Assembly: GCA_035499715.1 (NCBI GenBank)
Contig: DATJYF010000151.1
Span: 1-13,624 of the forward strand
DNA from: DASRHD01 sp035499715
Lineage (GTDB): Bacteria; Verrucomicrobiota; Verrucomicrobiia; Opitutales; Opitutaceae
Direction of reading: 5' to 3'
Length of the DNA: 13,624 bases
How positions within the stretch are numbered: position 1 is the stretch's first letter; the number at the start of each line of letters is the position of its first letter. Below, piece by piece: positions 1 through 7,655 of the stretch. The notes below the pieces were generated by a model. The model had not been told where the DNA came from and made no database searches. It worked only from the letters and a program-made list of their open reading frames with translations. The position numbers and the translations under genes are program-made.

Positions 1-32
1 GGAGGCGAATATTCTGTAAATTCAAAATCATG

Positions 33-66
33 TCTTTGTGTTCTCCGTGTCTCTGTGGTTAATTTA
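33..66 (+). repeat. Intergenic repeat, single arm, overlapping the nuoH stop codon
   Basis: A 34-base stretch matches the reverse complement of 2911-2944 at 30 of 34 positions by hand alignment. The core reads ctccgtgtctctgtggttaa. It is the same element found between nuoF and nuoG, but here only one arm is visible: positions 1-32 do not resemble the second arm. The last three bases are the complement of the nuoH TAA, so the repeat reaches into the end of the gene. Similar 'accacagaga...' intergenic repeats are common in several environmental phyla, including Verrucomicrobiota, and often give rise to spurious ORF calls. Confidence 0.7.
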
Positions 67-1206
67 TCTTTGGATGAGCGCGATGCCGATGGCATACGCG
101 ATGAGATTGGCGATGGCGAGCGGCAGCAGCTTCTGCCAGCCGATTTTCATCACCTGGTCGTAGCGGAAACGCGGGAGCGTCCAGCGCACCCACATGAAGA
201 GGAAGATGAAGGCGACGACCTTGCCGACGAAGAGGGCAATGGCAATGAGGGCGCCGAGCCAGGCAGGCAGGCCGGCGATGAGGGGCGCGAGCGGCACCCA
301 CGGCAGGGGATTCCAACCGCCGAGAAAGAGCAGCACAAACACGCCCGAGCCGACGATCATGTGCGCGTACTCGGCCACGAAAAACAGCGACCATTTGAAC
401 TCGCCATATTCGGTGTGGAAGCCGCCGACCAGGTCGGCCTCGGACTCGGGCATGTCGAATGGCTGGCGGTTGGTCTCGGCGAAAAGCGCGACCAGGAAAA
501 TGAAAGCCGAGAAGGGCATATAGAAAATAAACCAAACACCATGCCATGTAAGAAACGGCCCACTTTGCGCCTGCACGGCATCAAAGAGCCCCAGCGTGCC
601 GCGGCTGCCGGGCGCATTGACCCAGAGGAAAACCGGCAGCACGGACAGCGCCATGGAGAGCTCGTAGGAAATGAGCTGGGCGGAGGCACGCACGCCGCCG
701 AGAAAGGGATACTTCGAATTCGAGGCCCAGCCGGCGAGGATGATGGAATAAACGCCGAGCGAGGAGACAGCGAAAACCGCGAGGATGCCGACGTCGACGT
801 TGGCCAGCGCAAGCGGCCGGAGTGCGTGCGCGGCGGCGTCCCAGTAGGCGCCGAACGGCACGACCGTGATGGTGGTGAGCGCGGGGATGAGCGCGACGAC
901 CGGCGCGAGCAGGTAATAAAACCGGTTCACGTGTGCCGGCGTGACGTTTTCCTTGAAAACAAATTTGCCGCCATCGGCCATGAGGTGGAACACACCCAGG
1001 CGCTGGAGAAATTTTCCGACAAAGGGAATCCAGGCGACCCACGGCACCGTGGCGCGGTTCGGGCCGGGGCGGCCCTGAATCCAGGCGGAAACCTTGCGCT
1101 CGGCCATGGAGCAGGCGCCGGCGAATGGAATCATGACGGCGATGACCGCGGCGCCCTTGATCGCGGTCTGAAGCCAGAGTGGAAGATTGAGCCAGAATTC
1201 AATCAT
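64..1206 (-). CDS. nuoH: NADH-quinone oxidoreductase subunit H
   Basis: This is the membrane subunit of respiratory complex I that joins the peripheral arm to the proton-pumping arm and forms part of the quinone cavity. The 380-residue product is mostly hydrophobic with about eight membrane segments. The loop ERKVSAWIQGRPGPNR (36-51) and the acidic loop PFDMPESEADLVGGFHTEYG (249-268) are the two classical subunit-1 signatures. The ATG at 1206 is chosen because it overlaps the nuoG stop codon as ATGA and gives the expected N-terminus MIEFWLNLP. The frame is open for 23 more codons upstream, but those lie inside nuoG and look unlike the family. Length is normal. The stop codon lies in a repeat. 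No Shine-Dalgarno is visible, so translational coupling to nuoG is likely. Confidence 0.96.
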   Translation of the reverse strand: MIEFWLNLPLWLQTAIKGAAVIAVMIPFAGACSMAERKVSAWIQGRPGPNRATVPWVAWIPFVGKFLQRLGVFHLMADGGKFVFKENVTPAHVNRFYYLLAPVVALIPALTTITVVPFGAYWDAAAHALRPLALANVDVGILAVFAVSSLGVYSIILAGWASNSKYPFLGGVRASAQLISYELSMALSVLPVFLWVNAPGSRGTLGLFDAVQAQSGPFLTWHGVWFIFYMPFSAFIFLVALFAETNRQPFDMPESEADLVGGFHTEYGEFKWSLFFVAEYAHMIVGSGVFVLLFLGGWNPLPWVPLAPLIAGLPAWLGALIAIALFVGKVVAFIFLFMWVRWTLPRFRYDQVMKIGWQKLLPLAIANLIAYAIGIALIQR

Positions 1207-2900
1207 GGCGTGGCGGCTGCGGCGGCCGGTTGATAGTGTAGCGTCGGACCTTCGACGAAGGGCAGCCCGCTCCATGGCGAGGAGTCGAGCACCAGGCCGG
1301 TGGCGGGCAGATTGGCAAAGGTGATGGCGGCGAACGACGGAATCTCGGCGGCGAGCGCCGGCCAGAGCGCGTGGATATCGCCGGGCAGCGCCGGTCCGCC
1401 GGCCGCGGCGACAAGTTTCGCAAACACAACGAGATCGTCGGTCGCACCCAGGCGCCCCGGCACGGCTTGATGAAACTTCTGCAGGCGGAATTGCTGGTTG
1501 ATGAAGGTGCCGCTTTTTTCGAAAGGCGTGAGTGTCGGCAACACCACCGCGGCGGCCACGCTCGTCGCGCTGGCGTGCGTGCCGAGATAAATCACGCGGA
1601 CTTTCTCAATTTGTGCCGCGGTGAGGCCGGCGGCGGCCAGATCCTCGCCGATGGCAACGATAGTCTTGATTTCGCCGGCGTCGATTTTGGCGCCGAGTGC
1701 GGTGAGCTGTACGGACGGAAGTTCTTTGATCAACCCTGTAACAAGCGCGCCGCGGACGTTCGGGTTGCGGTCGGCGGAAAGGAGAATGCCGTCGCCCTGC
1801 CCCACCCGGCTGACCAGCCAGGCCGGAGCCGAAAGCGCATCGGCGAGCTTTTTGGTGAGAAATTGTTCCTCGACCGAGCTGCGGCCGGAGCCGACGACAG
1901 CGGCGGCGCCCTCCTTGAGCAATTGTGCGGCGGCGTTGATTGCGATATCGAGGCTGCTGTCGGCACCGTTGACCTTGACCGAGACGAGGCGGTTGTCGAC
2001 GCGGACCTGTTTGTAGAGTTCGCGGCCGCTGTCGGGCATCCAGGTGTCGTTGACCCCGTCGTTGCGGCGCGGAGTGATGCGATAAATCACGCCTTCGCGC
2101 GACCAGACCACGGTGTTGCAGCCGACCGAGGACTCGGCATCGATGCTGTCGGTCTGCTTGAGGAACCAGACGCGCATCTTGAAGCGAAAGTCGGTCGAGG
2201 TCAGCGCGCCGACCGGGCAGATGTCCACGGTGTTGAGCGAGTAGTTGTTCTCGAGTTTCTTTCCCGGATAGCAGGTGAGCGTCGAGTAGCTGCCGCGGTC
2301 GATGAAGCCGAGCACGTCGTCGTGCGCGATCTCCTTGGAAAAGCGGATGCAGCGCGAGCAAAGGATGCAGCGCTCGTCGTCGAGCATGACGCGCGGCCCG
2401 AGCAGCGTGCGCTTGGGCTTGACGTTTTTGCGCTCGATGAAGCGCGAGTAGCCCCGGCCGTAGCCGGTGGCGTGCTCCTGGAGCTGGCATTCGCCGGCCT
2501 GGTCGCAGATCGGGCAGTCGAGCGGATGGTTGATGAGCAGGAATTCCATCACGCCCTCGCGGCAGTCCTTCACCAGCGGGGTGGTCGTGCGGATGTGCAG
2601 GCCGGGCGAGGCGTTGGTGGCGCAGCCGATCGCCGGGCGCGGGATCCAGTTGATCTTTTGCCGGCCGGTGGCCGGGTCCGTGATCGGCGCCTTGGTCGCC
2701 GGATCGACCGCCGGCATGCCCATTTCGACCAAGCACATGCGGCAGTTGCCCACGACGGAAAGCTTCGGATGATAGCAATAATGCGGCACCTCGATGCCGA
2801 GCTGGCGCGCCGCCTCGATGACGTTGGTGCCCTTGGGCACGGCGATCTCGCGCCCGTCGATATTGACGGTGATGAGGTCGGGTTTGGGAGGTGCGATCAT
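1203..2900 (-). CDS. nuoG: NADH-quinone oxidoreductase subunit G (short form)
   Basis: This is the large iron-sulfur subunit of complex I, passing electrons from NuoE/NuoF toward NuoI/NuoB. The 565-residue product begins with a [2Fe-2S] ferredoxin domain (N1b ligands C42, C53, C56, C93), then the His-Cys3 cluster N5 (H125, C129, C132, C138 in NHPLDCPICDQAGEC), then cluster N4 (C178, C181, C184, C228). The C-terminal molybdopterin-oxidoreductase-like part (about 255-565) is short, and the motif set for the extra N7 cluster of E. coli NuoG is absent (only C261 is in place). E. coli NuoG is about 908 residues. A roughly 25-residue insertion separates C56 and C93. The ATG at 2900 is preferred: an in-frame GTG-type extension to 2939 would be translated from the intergenic repeat. 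The stop overlaps the nuoH start. Confidence 0.95.
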   Translation of the reverse strand: MIAPPKPDLITVNIDGREIAVPKGTNVIEAARQLGIEVPHYCYHPKLSVVGNCRMCLVEMGMPAVDPATKAPITDPATGRQKINWIPRPAIGCATNASPGLHIRTTTPLVKDCREGVMEFLLINHPLDCPICDQAGECQLQEHATGYGRGYSRFIERKNVKPKRTLLGPRVMLDDERCILCSRCIRFSKEIAHDDVLGFIDRGSYSTLTCYPGKKLENNYSLNTVDICPVGALTSTDFRFKMRVWFLKQTDSIDAESSVGCNTVVWSREGVIYRITPRRNDGVNDTWMPDSGRELYKQVRVDNRLVSVKVNGADSSLDIAINAAAQLLKEGAAAVVGSGRSSVEEQFLTKKLADALSAPAWLVSRVGQGDGILLSADRNPNVRGALVTGLIKELPSVQLTALGAKIDAGEIKTIVAIGEDLAAAGLTAAQIEKVRVIYLGTHASATSVAAAVVLPTLTPFEKSGTFINQQFRLQKFHQAVPGRLGATDDLVVFAKLVAAAGGPALPGDIHALWPALAAEIPSFAAITFANLPATGLVLDSSPWSGLPFVEGPTLHYQPAAAAATP

Positions 2901-2910
2901 TGAAAAAATC

Positions 2911-2990
2911 TTAATTAACCACAGAGAGACGGAGGACACAGAGAATTCTCTGTCCGCGCTCCGTGCTCTCTGTGTCTCGGTGGTTCATCT
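2911..2990. repeat. Imperfect inverted intergenic repeat between nuoF and nuoG
   Basis: The left arm (2911-2944, starting ttaattaaccacagagag) and the right arm (about 2947-2986, ending tctgtgtctcggtggtt) are imperfect reverse complements. They meet at a perfect 16-base palindrome, 2938-2953 (acagagaattctctgt). The right arm is about 11 bases longer. The element fills nearly all of the nuoF-nuoG gap: it touches the nuoF stop codon (2991-2993) and ends 10 bases from the nuoG start. As RNA it could form a long hairpin inside the operon message. The left arm recurs at 33-66. It is probably a dispersed, non-autonomous intergenic repeat; whether it attenuates or stabilises the transcript cannot be told here. 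Confidence 0.8.
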
Positions 2991-4340
2991 TTAAACGAGT
3001 TCCAGCGAATCATCGTTTTCTGCCTTTTTTTCGGCGGCGTAGTCCTTGAATTCGTCGCCGAATTTCTGGACGAAGCTTTGCGTGGGCCAGGCGCAGGCCT
3101 CGCCGAAGGCGCAGATGGTCCGGCCGGCGATCTGGTCGGCGACGCTCTTGAGCAACGCGCCGTCCTCGGCCCGCGCCTCGTCGTGCACCATGCGGCGGGT
3201 GATTTTCTTCATCCAGAGCGAGCCTTCGCGGCAGGGCGTGCACTGGCCGCAGCTTTCGTGGGCGTAGAATTCGTTGATGTTGCCAAGCGCCTCGACCATG
3301 CTGACGGAATCGTCCATGACGATCACGCCGCCGGAGCCGCCCATCGTGCCGCAGGCTGCAAGCGTGTCGAAATCCATCGGGATGTCCTCAACCGTGAGGG
3401 TGCGGGTGGAACCGTCCTTGTTCTTCAAGTTGAAGGTCTCGCCGAACCTGAGAATCTTGGCCGACGAGCCGCCGGGAATGACGGCCTTGAACTTGCGGCC
3501 GGGCAGAGGGCCGCCGCACACCTCGTTGAGAAGCTGGCCCATCGTGATCTTGCCCACCTCGTATTCGTAATAGCCGGGCCTCTGCACGTGGCCGCTGACG
3601 CAGAGGATGCGGGTGCCGGTGTTGTTGGGCGTGCCGATCTTCGCGTAGGCGTCGCCGCCGATGTCCGCGATATATTTCACATGGCAGAGCGTCTCGACGT
3701 TGTTGACGATGGTCGGGCACTGGTAAAGGCCAAGCACGGCGGGAAAATACGGCGGCTTGATCCGCGGATACGGGCGCTTGCCCTCGAGCGACTCGATCAG
3801 ACCTGTCTCTTCGCCGCAGATGTAGGCGCCAGCGCCGCGATGCACGTGAATCTCGCAGCCATAGCCGGTGCCGAGAATGTCCGGTCCGCAGAAGTTCGCC
3901 GCCCGCGCCTCGGCGATGGCTTTTTCCAGAATACGCGCGCCCTCGGGGAATTCGCCGCGGATATAAATGTAGGCCAGCTTCACGTTGTTGGCGAAGCAGG
4001 TGATCATGATGCCCTCGATCAGCTGGTGCGGATCCTGGTGGATGATGTAACGGTCCTTGAAGGTGCCGGGCTCGGACTCGTCGGCGTTGACCACGAGGTA
4101 AATCGGCTTGCCGCTCTTGCGGTCGACGAGCGTCCACTTCACGCCGCAGGGGAAACCGGCGCCGCCGCGGCCGCGCAGTCCGGATTTCTTGACCTCGTCG
4201 ATCAGCTCCTCCGGCTTCCGCTGGACGGACTTTTTCAAGATCTCGTAGCCGCCGTTGCGCAGGTAGCACGCCAGATCGTTGGTGTAACCGGGCTCGTCGA
4301 TGTGCTTGAAAATGATGCGGCGTTGTTCGGGAGCGGGCAT
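2991..4340 (-). CDS. nuoF: NADH-quinone oxidoreductase subunit F (NADH- and FMN-binding)
   Basis: This subunit oxidises NADH at FMN and passes electrons to a [4Fe-4S] cluster (N3); it sits at the cytoplasmic tip of complex I with NuoE and NuoG. The 449-residue product has the FMN/NADH glycine-rich motif GLRGRGGAGFP (54-64), the second nucleotide motif GAGAYICGEETGLIESLEG (169-187), and the cluster motif ESCGQCTPCREG (C364, C367, C370) with the distal ligand C410. Length equals the family norm. The ATG at 4340 gives the usual N-terminus; the open frame runs upstream to about 4640 but is low-complexity Arg/Pro/Gly and overlaps the preceding small gene, so it was not used. No Shine-Dalgarno is visible. 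A gap of about 41 bases separates it from the YdeI-like gene upstream. Confidence 0.96.
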   Translation of the reverse strand: MPAPEQRRIIFKHIDEPGYTNDLACYLRNGGYEILKKSVQRKPEELIDEVKKSGLRGRGGAGFPCGVKWTLVDRKSGKPIYLVVNADESEPGTFKDRYIIHQDPHQLIEGIMITCFANNVKLAYIYIRGEFPEGARILEKAIAEARAANFCGPDILGTGYGCEIHVHRGAGAYICGEETGLIESLEGKRPYPRIKPPYFPAVLGLYQCPTIVNNVETLCHVKYIADIGGDAYAKIGTPNNTGTRILCVSGHVQRPGYYEYEVGKITMGQLLNEVCGGPLPGRKFKAVIPGGSSAKILRFGETFNLKNKDGSTRTLTVEDIPMDFDTLAACGTMGGSGGVIVMDDSVSMVEALGNINEFYAHESCGQCTPCREGSLWMKKITRRMVHDEARAEDGALLKSVADQIAGRTICAFGEACAWPTQSFVQKFGDEFKDYAAEKKAENDDSLELV

Positions 4341-4381
4341 GAAAAATTGCGGGTTGTCGGTTGCGGATGGCGGACCGCCGT

Positions 4382-4576
4382 TCAGTGAAGGGCGGCCGCT
4401 TTCTCCTTCATTCTTTTGACCGCCGCGCGGGCGCGACGCTGGCGGGTGGCGGCTTGTCTGGCCTCGCCCACCCATTTCGCGTATTCGCGCCGGTGCGATG
4501 GCGGAAATTTCTCGAAAAGCGCGGAAGCCCTGGCGTCGGCGGCCAGCGCCGTGATGAGTTCGGCGGGAAGGGTCAT
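4382..4576 (-). CDS. Small YdeI/OmpD-associated-family protein
   Basis: This 64-residue basic protein, starting MTLPAELITALAADARASAL, carries the C-terminal signature of the YdeI/OmpD-associated family: F24-PPSHRREYAKWVGEAR (24-40), then a helical Arg/Lys/Ala-rich tail to about residue 59. Family members are usually around 150-200 residues and have an N-terminal DUF1905-type or YdhG-like domain, so this is the C-terminal module alone. Its ATG overlaps the nuoE stop as ATGA (4573-4576), and a GGAG lies about 10 bases upstream, the only Shine-Dalgarno-like sequence seen before a start in the window. Its place between nuoE and nuoF implies cotranscription with complex I. No catalytic residues are recognised. 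Function is unknown; a structural or assembly role is only a guess. Confidence 0.75.
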   Translation of the reverse strand: MTLPAELITALAADARASALFEKFPPSHRREYAKWVGEARQAATRQRRARAAVKRMKEKAAALH

Positions 4577-5067
4577 GACTTGGCGGCTCCGACGGATTCG
4601 GCTTTGATCCTGGCGCTGAGTTCGCGGGCCTTGGCGGCATCGACCTTCTCGTGCAATTCCTCGTCGATCATGACCACCGGCGCAGTGCCGCAGCTGGCAA
4701 GGCACTCGACGAACTCGATCGTGACTTCGCCATCGGGCGAGGTGCCGCCGGCTTCGCAGTCGAACTCCTTCTTAAACTCGGTGCAGGTTTTGTAGCCGCC
4801 CATGAGCGCGCAGGACAGGGTGCGGCAGACTTTGATGTGCCGGCGGCCGATGGGCTGGCGCCGGAACATGGGATAAAACGTCACCAGCTCGTAGATATTG
4901 ATCGGCTGGAGGCCGAGCCTGGCGGCAATCCACTCGATGGCCTCGTCCGAAATATAGCCGGCGTCCGCCTGCACCAGGTGCAGCAGTGGAAGCGACGCGC
5001 TCCGTTTCTGCGGATAGTGCGTGATGACCTCGTCGATCTTTTGCAGGGTTTCCGGCTTGAGATTCAT
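4573..5067 (-). CDS. nuoE: NADH-quinone oxidoreductase subunit E (24 kDa, [2Fe-2S])
   Basis: This is the thioredoxin-fold ferredoxin subunit of the NADH-oxidising module, holding cluster N1a beside NuoF. The 164-residue product has an N-terminal helical region (1-60, including NIYELVTFYPMF at 57-68) and the four cluster ligands C81 and C86 (CRTLSC) and C122 and C126 (ECLASCGTAP). Length is normal. The ATG at 5067 lies 9 bases after the nuoD stop and no Shine-Dalgarno is visible. The stop TGA overlaps the start of the downstream YdeI-like gene. C104 is not expected to be a ligand. Confidence 0.96.
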   Translation of the reverse strand: MNLKPETLQKIDEVITHYPQKRSASLPLLHLVQADAGYISDEAIEWIAARLGLQPINIYELVTFYPMFRRQPIGRRHIKVCRTLSCALMGGYKTCTEFKKEFDCEAGGTSPDGEVTIEFVECLASCGTAPVVMIDEELHEKVDAAKARELSARIKAESVGAAKS

Positions 5068-5076
5068 CGGAAGATA

Positions 5077-6312
5077 TCAGCGGTCGCACTCGCCCATGAC
5101 GAAGTCGAGCGAGCCGAGGATGGAGACGACGTCGGAGATCATCGCCCCGACGCAGACCTTGGGCAGAATGGAAAGATTGCAAAATGATGGGGAACGGATC
5201 TTCAGCCGCCATGGCACGCCGCCGCCCTTGCTCACAACGTAGAAGCCGAGCGCGCCCTTGGGATTTTCCGCCTCGAAGTAGACCTCGCCCGGCGGCATTT
5301 GCGGTCCCTCCGTCACGAGCATGAAATTCTGGATCAACTCCTCCATGCTGGAGAGAATCTTGTCCTTGGGCGGTCCGAAGATTTTTTTCGCGTCCTTCGC
5401 GTACCATTCGCCGCCGGGAAACTTCGCCACCGCCTGCTTGAGGATGCGCACGCTTTGCTTCATTTCCTCGCCGCGGCAGAGGTACCGGTCGTAGCAATCG
5501 CCGCGCGTGCCGACCGGCACGTCGAACTCGTACTGCTCGTAGCCGCTGTAGGGCTTGTCCTTGCGCAGGTCGAGCGGCACGCCCGATCCGCGCAGATTCG
5601 GGCCGGTCAGGCCGTAGGCGATGGCGTCCTCCCTGGAGATGACGCCAATGTCCTCGGTGCGGTCGAGAAAGATCTTGTTGCGCGAAAGCAGCTTCAAAAC
5701 CTCGTCGAGGATGGGCAGGAACTGGTCACAAAAGGCGTCGACCCGCTGGATCCAGCCCTCAGGCACGTCGCGGGCCACGCCGCCGATCCGGGTGTAGCTG
5801 GTGGTGAAACGCGCGCCGGTCAGCTCCTCGAACAACTTGTAGAGTTTTTCGCGCTCGGTGAACGTGTAGAGAAACACGGACCACGCGCCGACATCGATGC
5901 CGTAGGCACCAAGGCCCATCAAGTGCGCGGAGATGCGCGCCATTTCGCAGACGATGACACGGATCGCCTGGCAGCGCGGCGGCATCTCCAGCTTGGCGAG
6001 GCGCTCGACCGCGATGGCGTAGGCGACGTTGTTTGCCAGCGGGGCAAGGTAATCCAGCCGGTCCGTGTAGGGCACGAACTGGTTGTAAGTCATGTTTTCG
6101 GCGATCTTCTCGTCGCCGCGGTGAAGATAGCCGACCACCGGGTCGGCCCTGGTCACGACGTCGCCGTCCAGCTCCATCTGGACGCGGAGCACGCCGTGGG
6201 TCGAGGGATGCGACGGGCCCATCGAAAGCGACATCTTCTCGGTGGAAAACTCGCGCGACGCGGCGGAGGCGGTCTTGGCGGCGCTGTCGGGAAAGGAAAA
6301 ATCGGTGGCCAT
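5077..6312 (-). CDS. nuoD: NADH-quinone oxidoreductase subunit D (49 kDa)
   Basis: This subunit forms the quinone-binding site of complex I with NuoB and is related to the large subunit of [NiFe] hydrogenases, without the metal centre. The 411-residue product has GPSHPSTHGVLR (32-43) and GYLHRGDEKIAE (61-72). H39 and Y88 (RLDY) align by motif with the quinone-binding His38 and Tyr87 of Thermus Nqo4. The C-terminus VSILGSLDFVMGECDR is the standard family ending. About 27 residues of variable N-terminus precede MSLSMGPSHP, so an internal start at M27 is possible, but the first ATG fits the 14-base spacing from nuoC. NuoC and NuoD are separate genes here, not a fused nuoCD. Confidence 0.96.
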   Translation of the reverse strand: MATDFSFPDSAAKTASAASREFSTEKMSLSMGPSHPSTHGVLRVQMELDGDVVTRADPVVGYLHRGDEKIAENMTYNQFVPYTDRLDYLAPLANNVAYAIAVERLAKLEMPPRCQAIRVIVCEMARISAHLMGLGAYGIDVGAWSVFLYTFTEREKLYKLFEELTGARFTTSYTRIGGVARDVPEGWIQRVDAFCDQFLPILDEVLKLLSRNKIFLDRTEDIGVISREDAIAYGLTGPNLRGSGVPLDLRKDKPYSGYEQYEFDVPVGTRGDCYDRYLCRGEEMKQSVRILKQAVAKFPGGEWYAKDAKKIFGPPKDKILSSMEELIQNFMLVTEGPQMPPGEVYFEAENPKGALGFYVVSKGGGVPWRLKIRSPSFCNLSILPKVCVGAMISDVVSILGSLDFVMGECDR

Positions 6313-6326
6313 GGCGGGTTTGCGCG

Positions 6327-6947
6327 TTATTCCGGTTTTTCGCGGCGCTCGGTCCAGCTCTCGTCCTTGGCCTTCGGCTCGGCCTCGCCGAGGCCGAATT
6401 CGCCCGACGAGGTGACGAATGGTCCGCCCATCATCGGAGCAGGCCTGACTTTCGCCTTGGTCTCGGCCGCCACCTCGACGTCGGGCAATTCGGTCTCAAT
6501 GCCGGCAAGCGGAAATTCCTTGCGCAGCGGAAAATAAGGATAGCCATCCCACATGAGAATGCGGCGCAGATCGGGATGGCCGGTAAAGGTGATGCCGAAC
6601 ATGTCGTAGGTTTCGCGCTCGTGCCAGTCGGCCGCGGGCCAGAGGCCGGTGGCGCTTGGCATGACCGGCTCGGCATCGTTGGCGCAAGCCGCGGCCACAC
6701 GCACATAATTGTGCGTCGTGGTGGAAAGCAGGTGCCAGACGACGGTGAAGCGCGGCGACTTGTCCGTGCCGTCATCGATCGCGGTGATGTCCGCCAGCAT
6801 GTCGTAACCCCCGTCGTCACGCAGGAATTTCAGCCCGGCCAAAACATCGGCCGGGGCGATATCGAAGGCCGGCCAGTCGAGGCTCGGCCGGTCCGTGATT
6901 TGAGGAAATTTTTCCTTCAGGGCTGTCGTGACGTCAGCGGCAGTCAT
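6327..6947 (-). CDS. nuoC: NADH-quinone oxidoreductase subunit C (30 kDa)
   Basis: This peripheral-arm subunit packs against NuoD and NuoB and has no cofactor of its own. The signature HERETYDMFGITFTGHPDLR (109-128) is the 30-kDa-subunit motif, followed by RRILM and GYPYFPLRKEFPL. After it comes a tail of about 55 residues rich in Pro, Glu and Lys that includes APMMGGPFVTSSGEF. The chosen ATG at 6947 gives 206 residues. An in-frame TTG two codons upstream (6953) is an alternative start. The gene lies 21 bases after nuoB and 14 bases before nuoD. No Shine-Dalgarno is visible. Confidence 0.95.
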   Translation of the reverse strand: MTAADVTTALKEKFPQITDRPSLDWPAFDIAPADVLAGLKFLRDDGGYDMLADITAIDDGTDKSPRFTVVWHLLSTTTHNYVRVAAACANDAEPVMPSATGLWPAADWHERETYDMFGITFTGHPDLRRILMWDGYPYFPLRKEFPLAGIETELPDVEVAAETKAKVRPAPMMGGPFVTSSGEFGLGEAEPKAKDESWTERREKPE

Positions 6948-6968
6948 GCGCAAGGAAGCGACGCGTTT

Positions 6969-7478
6969 TCAGGCGGTATGGAGCCGGGTCAAGGCCGGCT
7001 CGCGTCGGACTTTTTCCTGGAGCTTGATGAGCGCGTCGAGCAGCGCCTCGGGCCGCGGCGGACAGCCGCTGACATAAACATCGACCGGGACGATCCGGTC
7101 CACCCCCTGGAGCACGGCATAACTGCGATACATGCCTCCGGTGCTGGCACAGGCGCCCATGGCGATGACCCATTTGGGATCAGGCATCTGGTCGTAGATG
7201 CGTCGCAGGGCGCTGGCCATTTTATAAGTGACGGTACCGGCCACGATCATGACGTCGGCCTGACGCGGGGAAAAACGCATGACCTCCGCGCCGAAACGCG
7301 CGATGTCGAACCGGCTCGCCGCGGTGGCCATCAGCTCGATGGCGCAACAGGCCAGGCCCATGGGCATGGGCCACATCGAGTTGGTGCGGATCCAGTTGAT
7401 GACCGCGTCAGCCCGGGAGACGATGACATCGCCCTCGATTTTGCTGTTATAGGCCAGTTCAGTGTTGGCGGAGACCAT
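6969..7478 (-). CDS. nuoB: NADH-quinone oxidoreductase subunit B (PSST, cluster N2)
   Basis: This subunit carries the terminal [4Fe-4S] cluster N2, which reduces quinone together with NuoD. Ligands are the adjacent pair C44-C45 (MGLACCAIE), C110 (MGACASTGGMY) and C139 (VSGCPPRPE), numbered from the ATG at 7478; this start gives 169 residues and the N-terminus MVSANTELAYN. A GTG at 7511 would add 11 residues and has a weak GGTAGG upstream, so the start is not settled. It is the first complex I gene in this operon: the 176 bases upstream hold no nuoA-like coding sequence before the divergent tRNA-Ser. The operon promoter should lie in that gap, but no convincing -35/-10 pair was found. Confidence 0.94.
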   Translation of the reverse strand: MVSANTELAYNSKIEGDVIVSRADAVINWIRTNSMWPMPMGLACCAIELMATAASRFDIARFGAEVMRFSPRQADVMIVAGTVTYKMASALRRIYDQMPDPKWVIAMGACASTGGMYRSYAVLQGVDRIVPVDVYVSGCPPRPEALLDALIKLQEKVRREPALTRLHTA

Positions 7479-7612
7479 GTGAAACGATGCGGTTGAAACG
7501 AGAAAATGCACCGCAACCTACCACCCGAGACCTCACGCGCAAGTAGCTTTTGGGAGAAAATCCGGCCGGACGGGGATGCTGGCGATACGACCCGGCCAGC
7601 TTTTCCGTTGAC

Positions 7613-7655
7613 CCGCGGCGGGGTTTGCCTTGCCTTCAACCCCTTCGCCCCGCGG
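7613..7655. repeat. Imperfect inverted repeat in the nuoB/tRNA-Ser divergent gap
   Basis: CCGCGG at 7613-7618 and 7650-7655, and GGGGTT at 7620-7625 with AACCCC at 7638-7643, can pair around a 12-base loop with a 6-against-1 base bulge. It lies in the 176-base gap (7512-7687) between the divergent nuoB and tRNA-Ser, where both promoters should be. A TTGACC at 7608-7613 could be a -35 for the tRNA, but no good -10 follows. It may be an operator or simply chance pairing in G+C-rich DNA. Nothing else was recognised in this gap. Confidence 0.25.

Noticed and set aside
1371..2903. Very long plus-strand open frame opposite nuoG (also 3078-4388, 5299-6537 and 6033-7496 opposite nuoF and nuoD-B)
   Set aside because: The translations are Arg/Gly/Ala/His-rich with no recognisable motif. 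They are antisense shadows typical of G+C-rich DNA, while the minus strand encodes textbook complex I subunits.
2901..2939. N-terminal extension of NuoG (MSSVSLWLIKIFS)
   Set aside because: It would be translated from the intergenic repeat; the ATG at 2900 gives the family-like N-terminus.
4341..4640. N-terminal extension of NuoF of about 100 residues
   Set aside because: It is low-complexity, overlaps the YdeI-like gene and nuoE, and is unlike any NuoF N-terminus.
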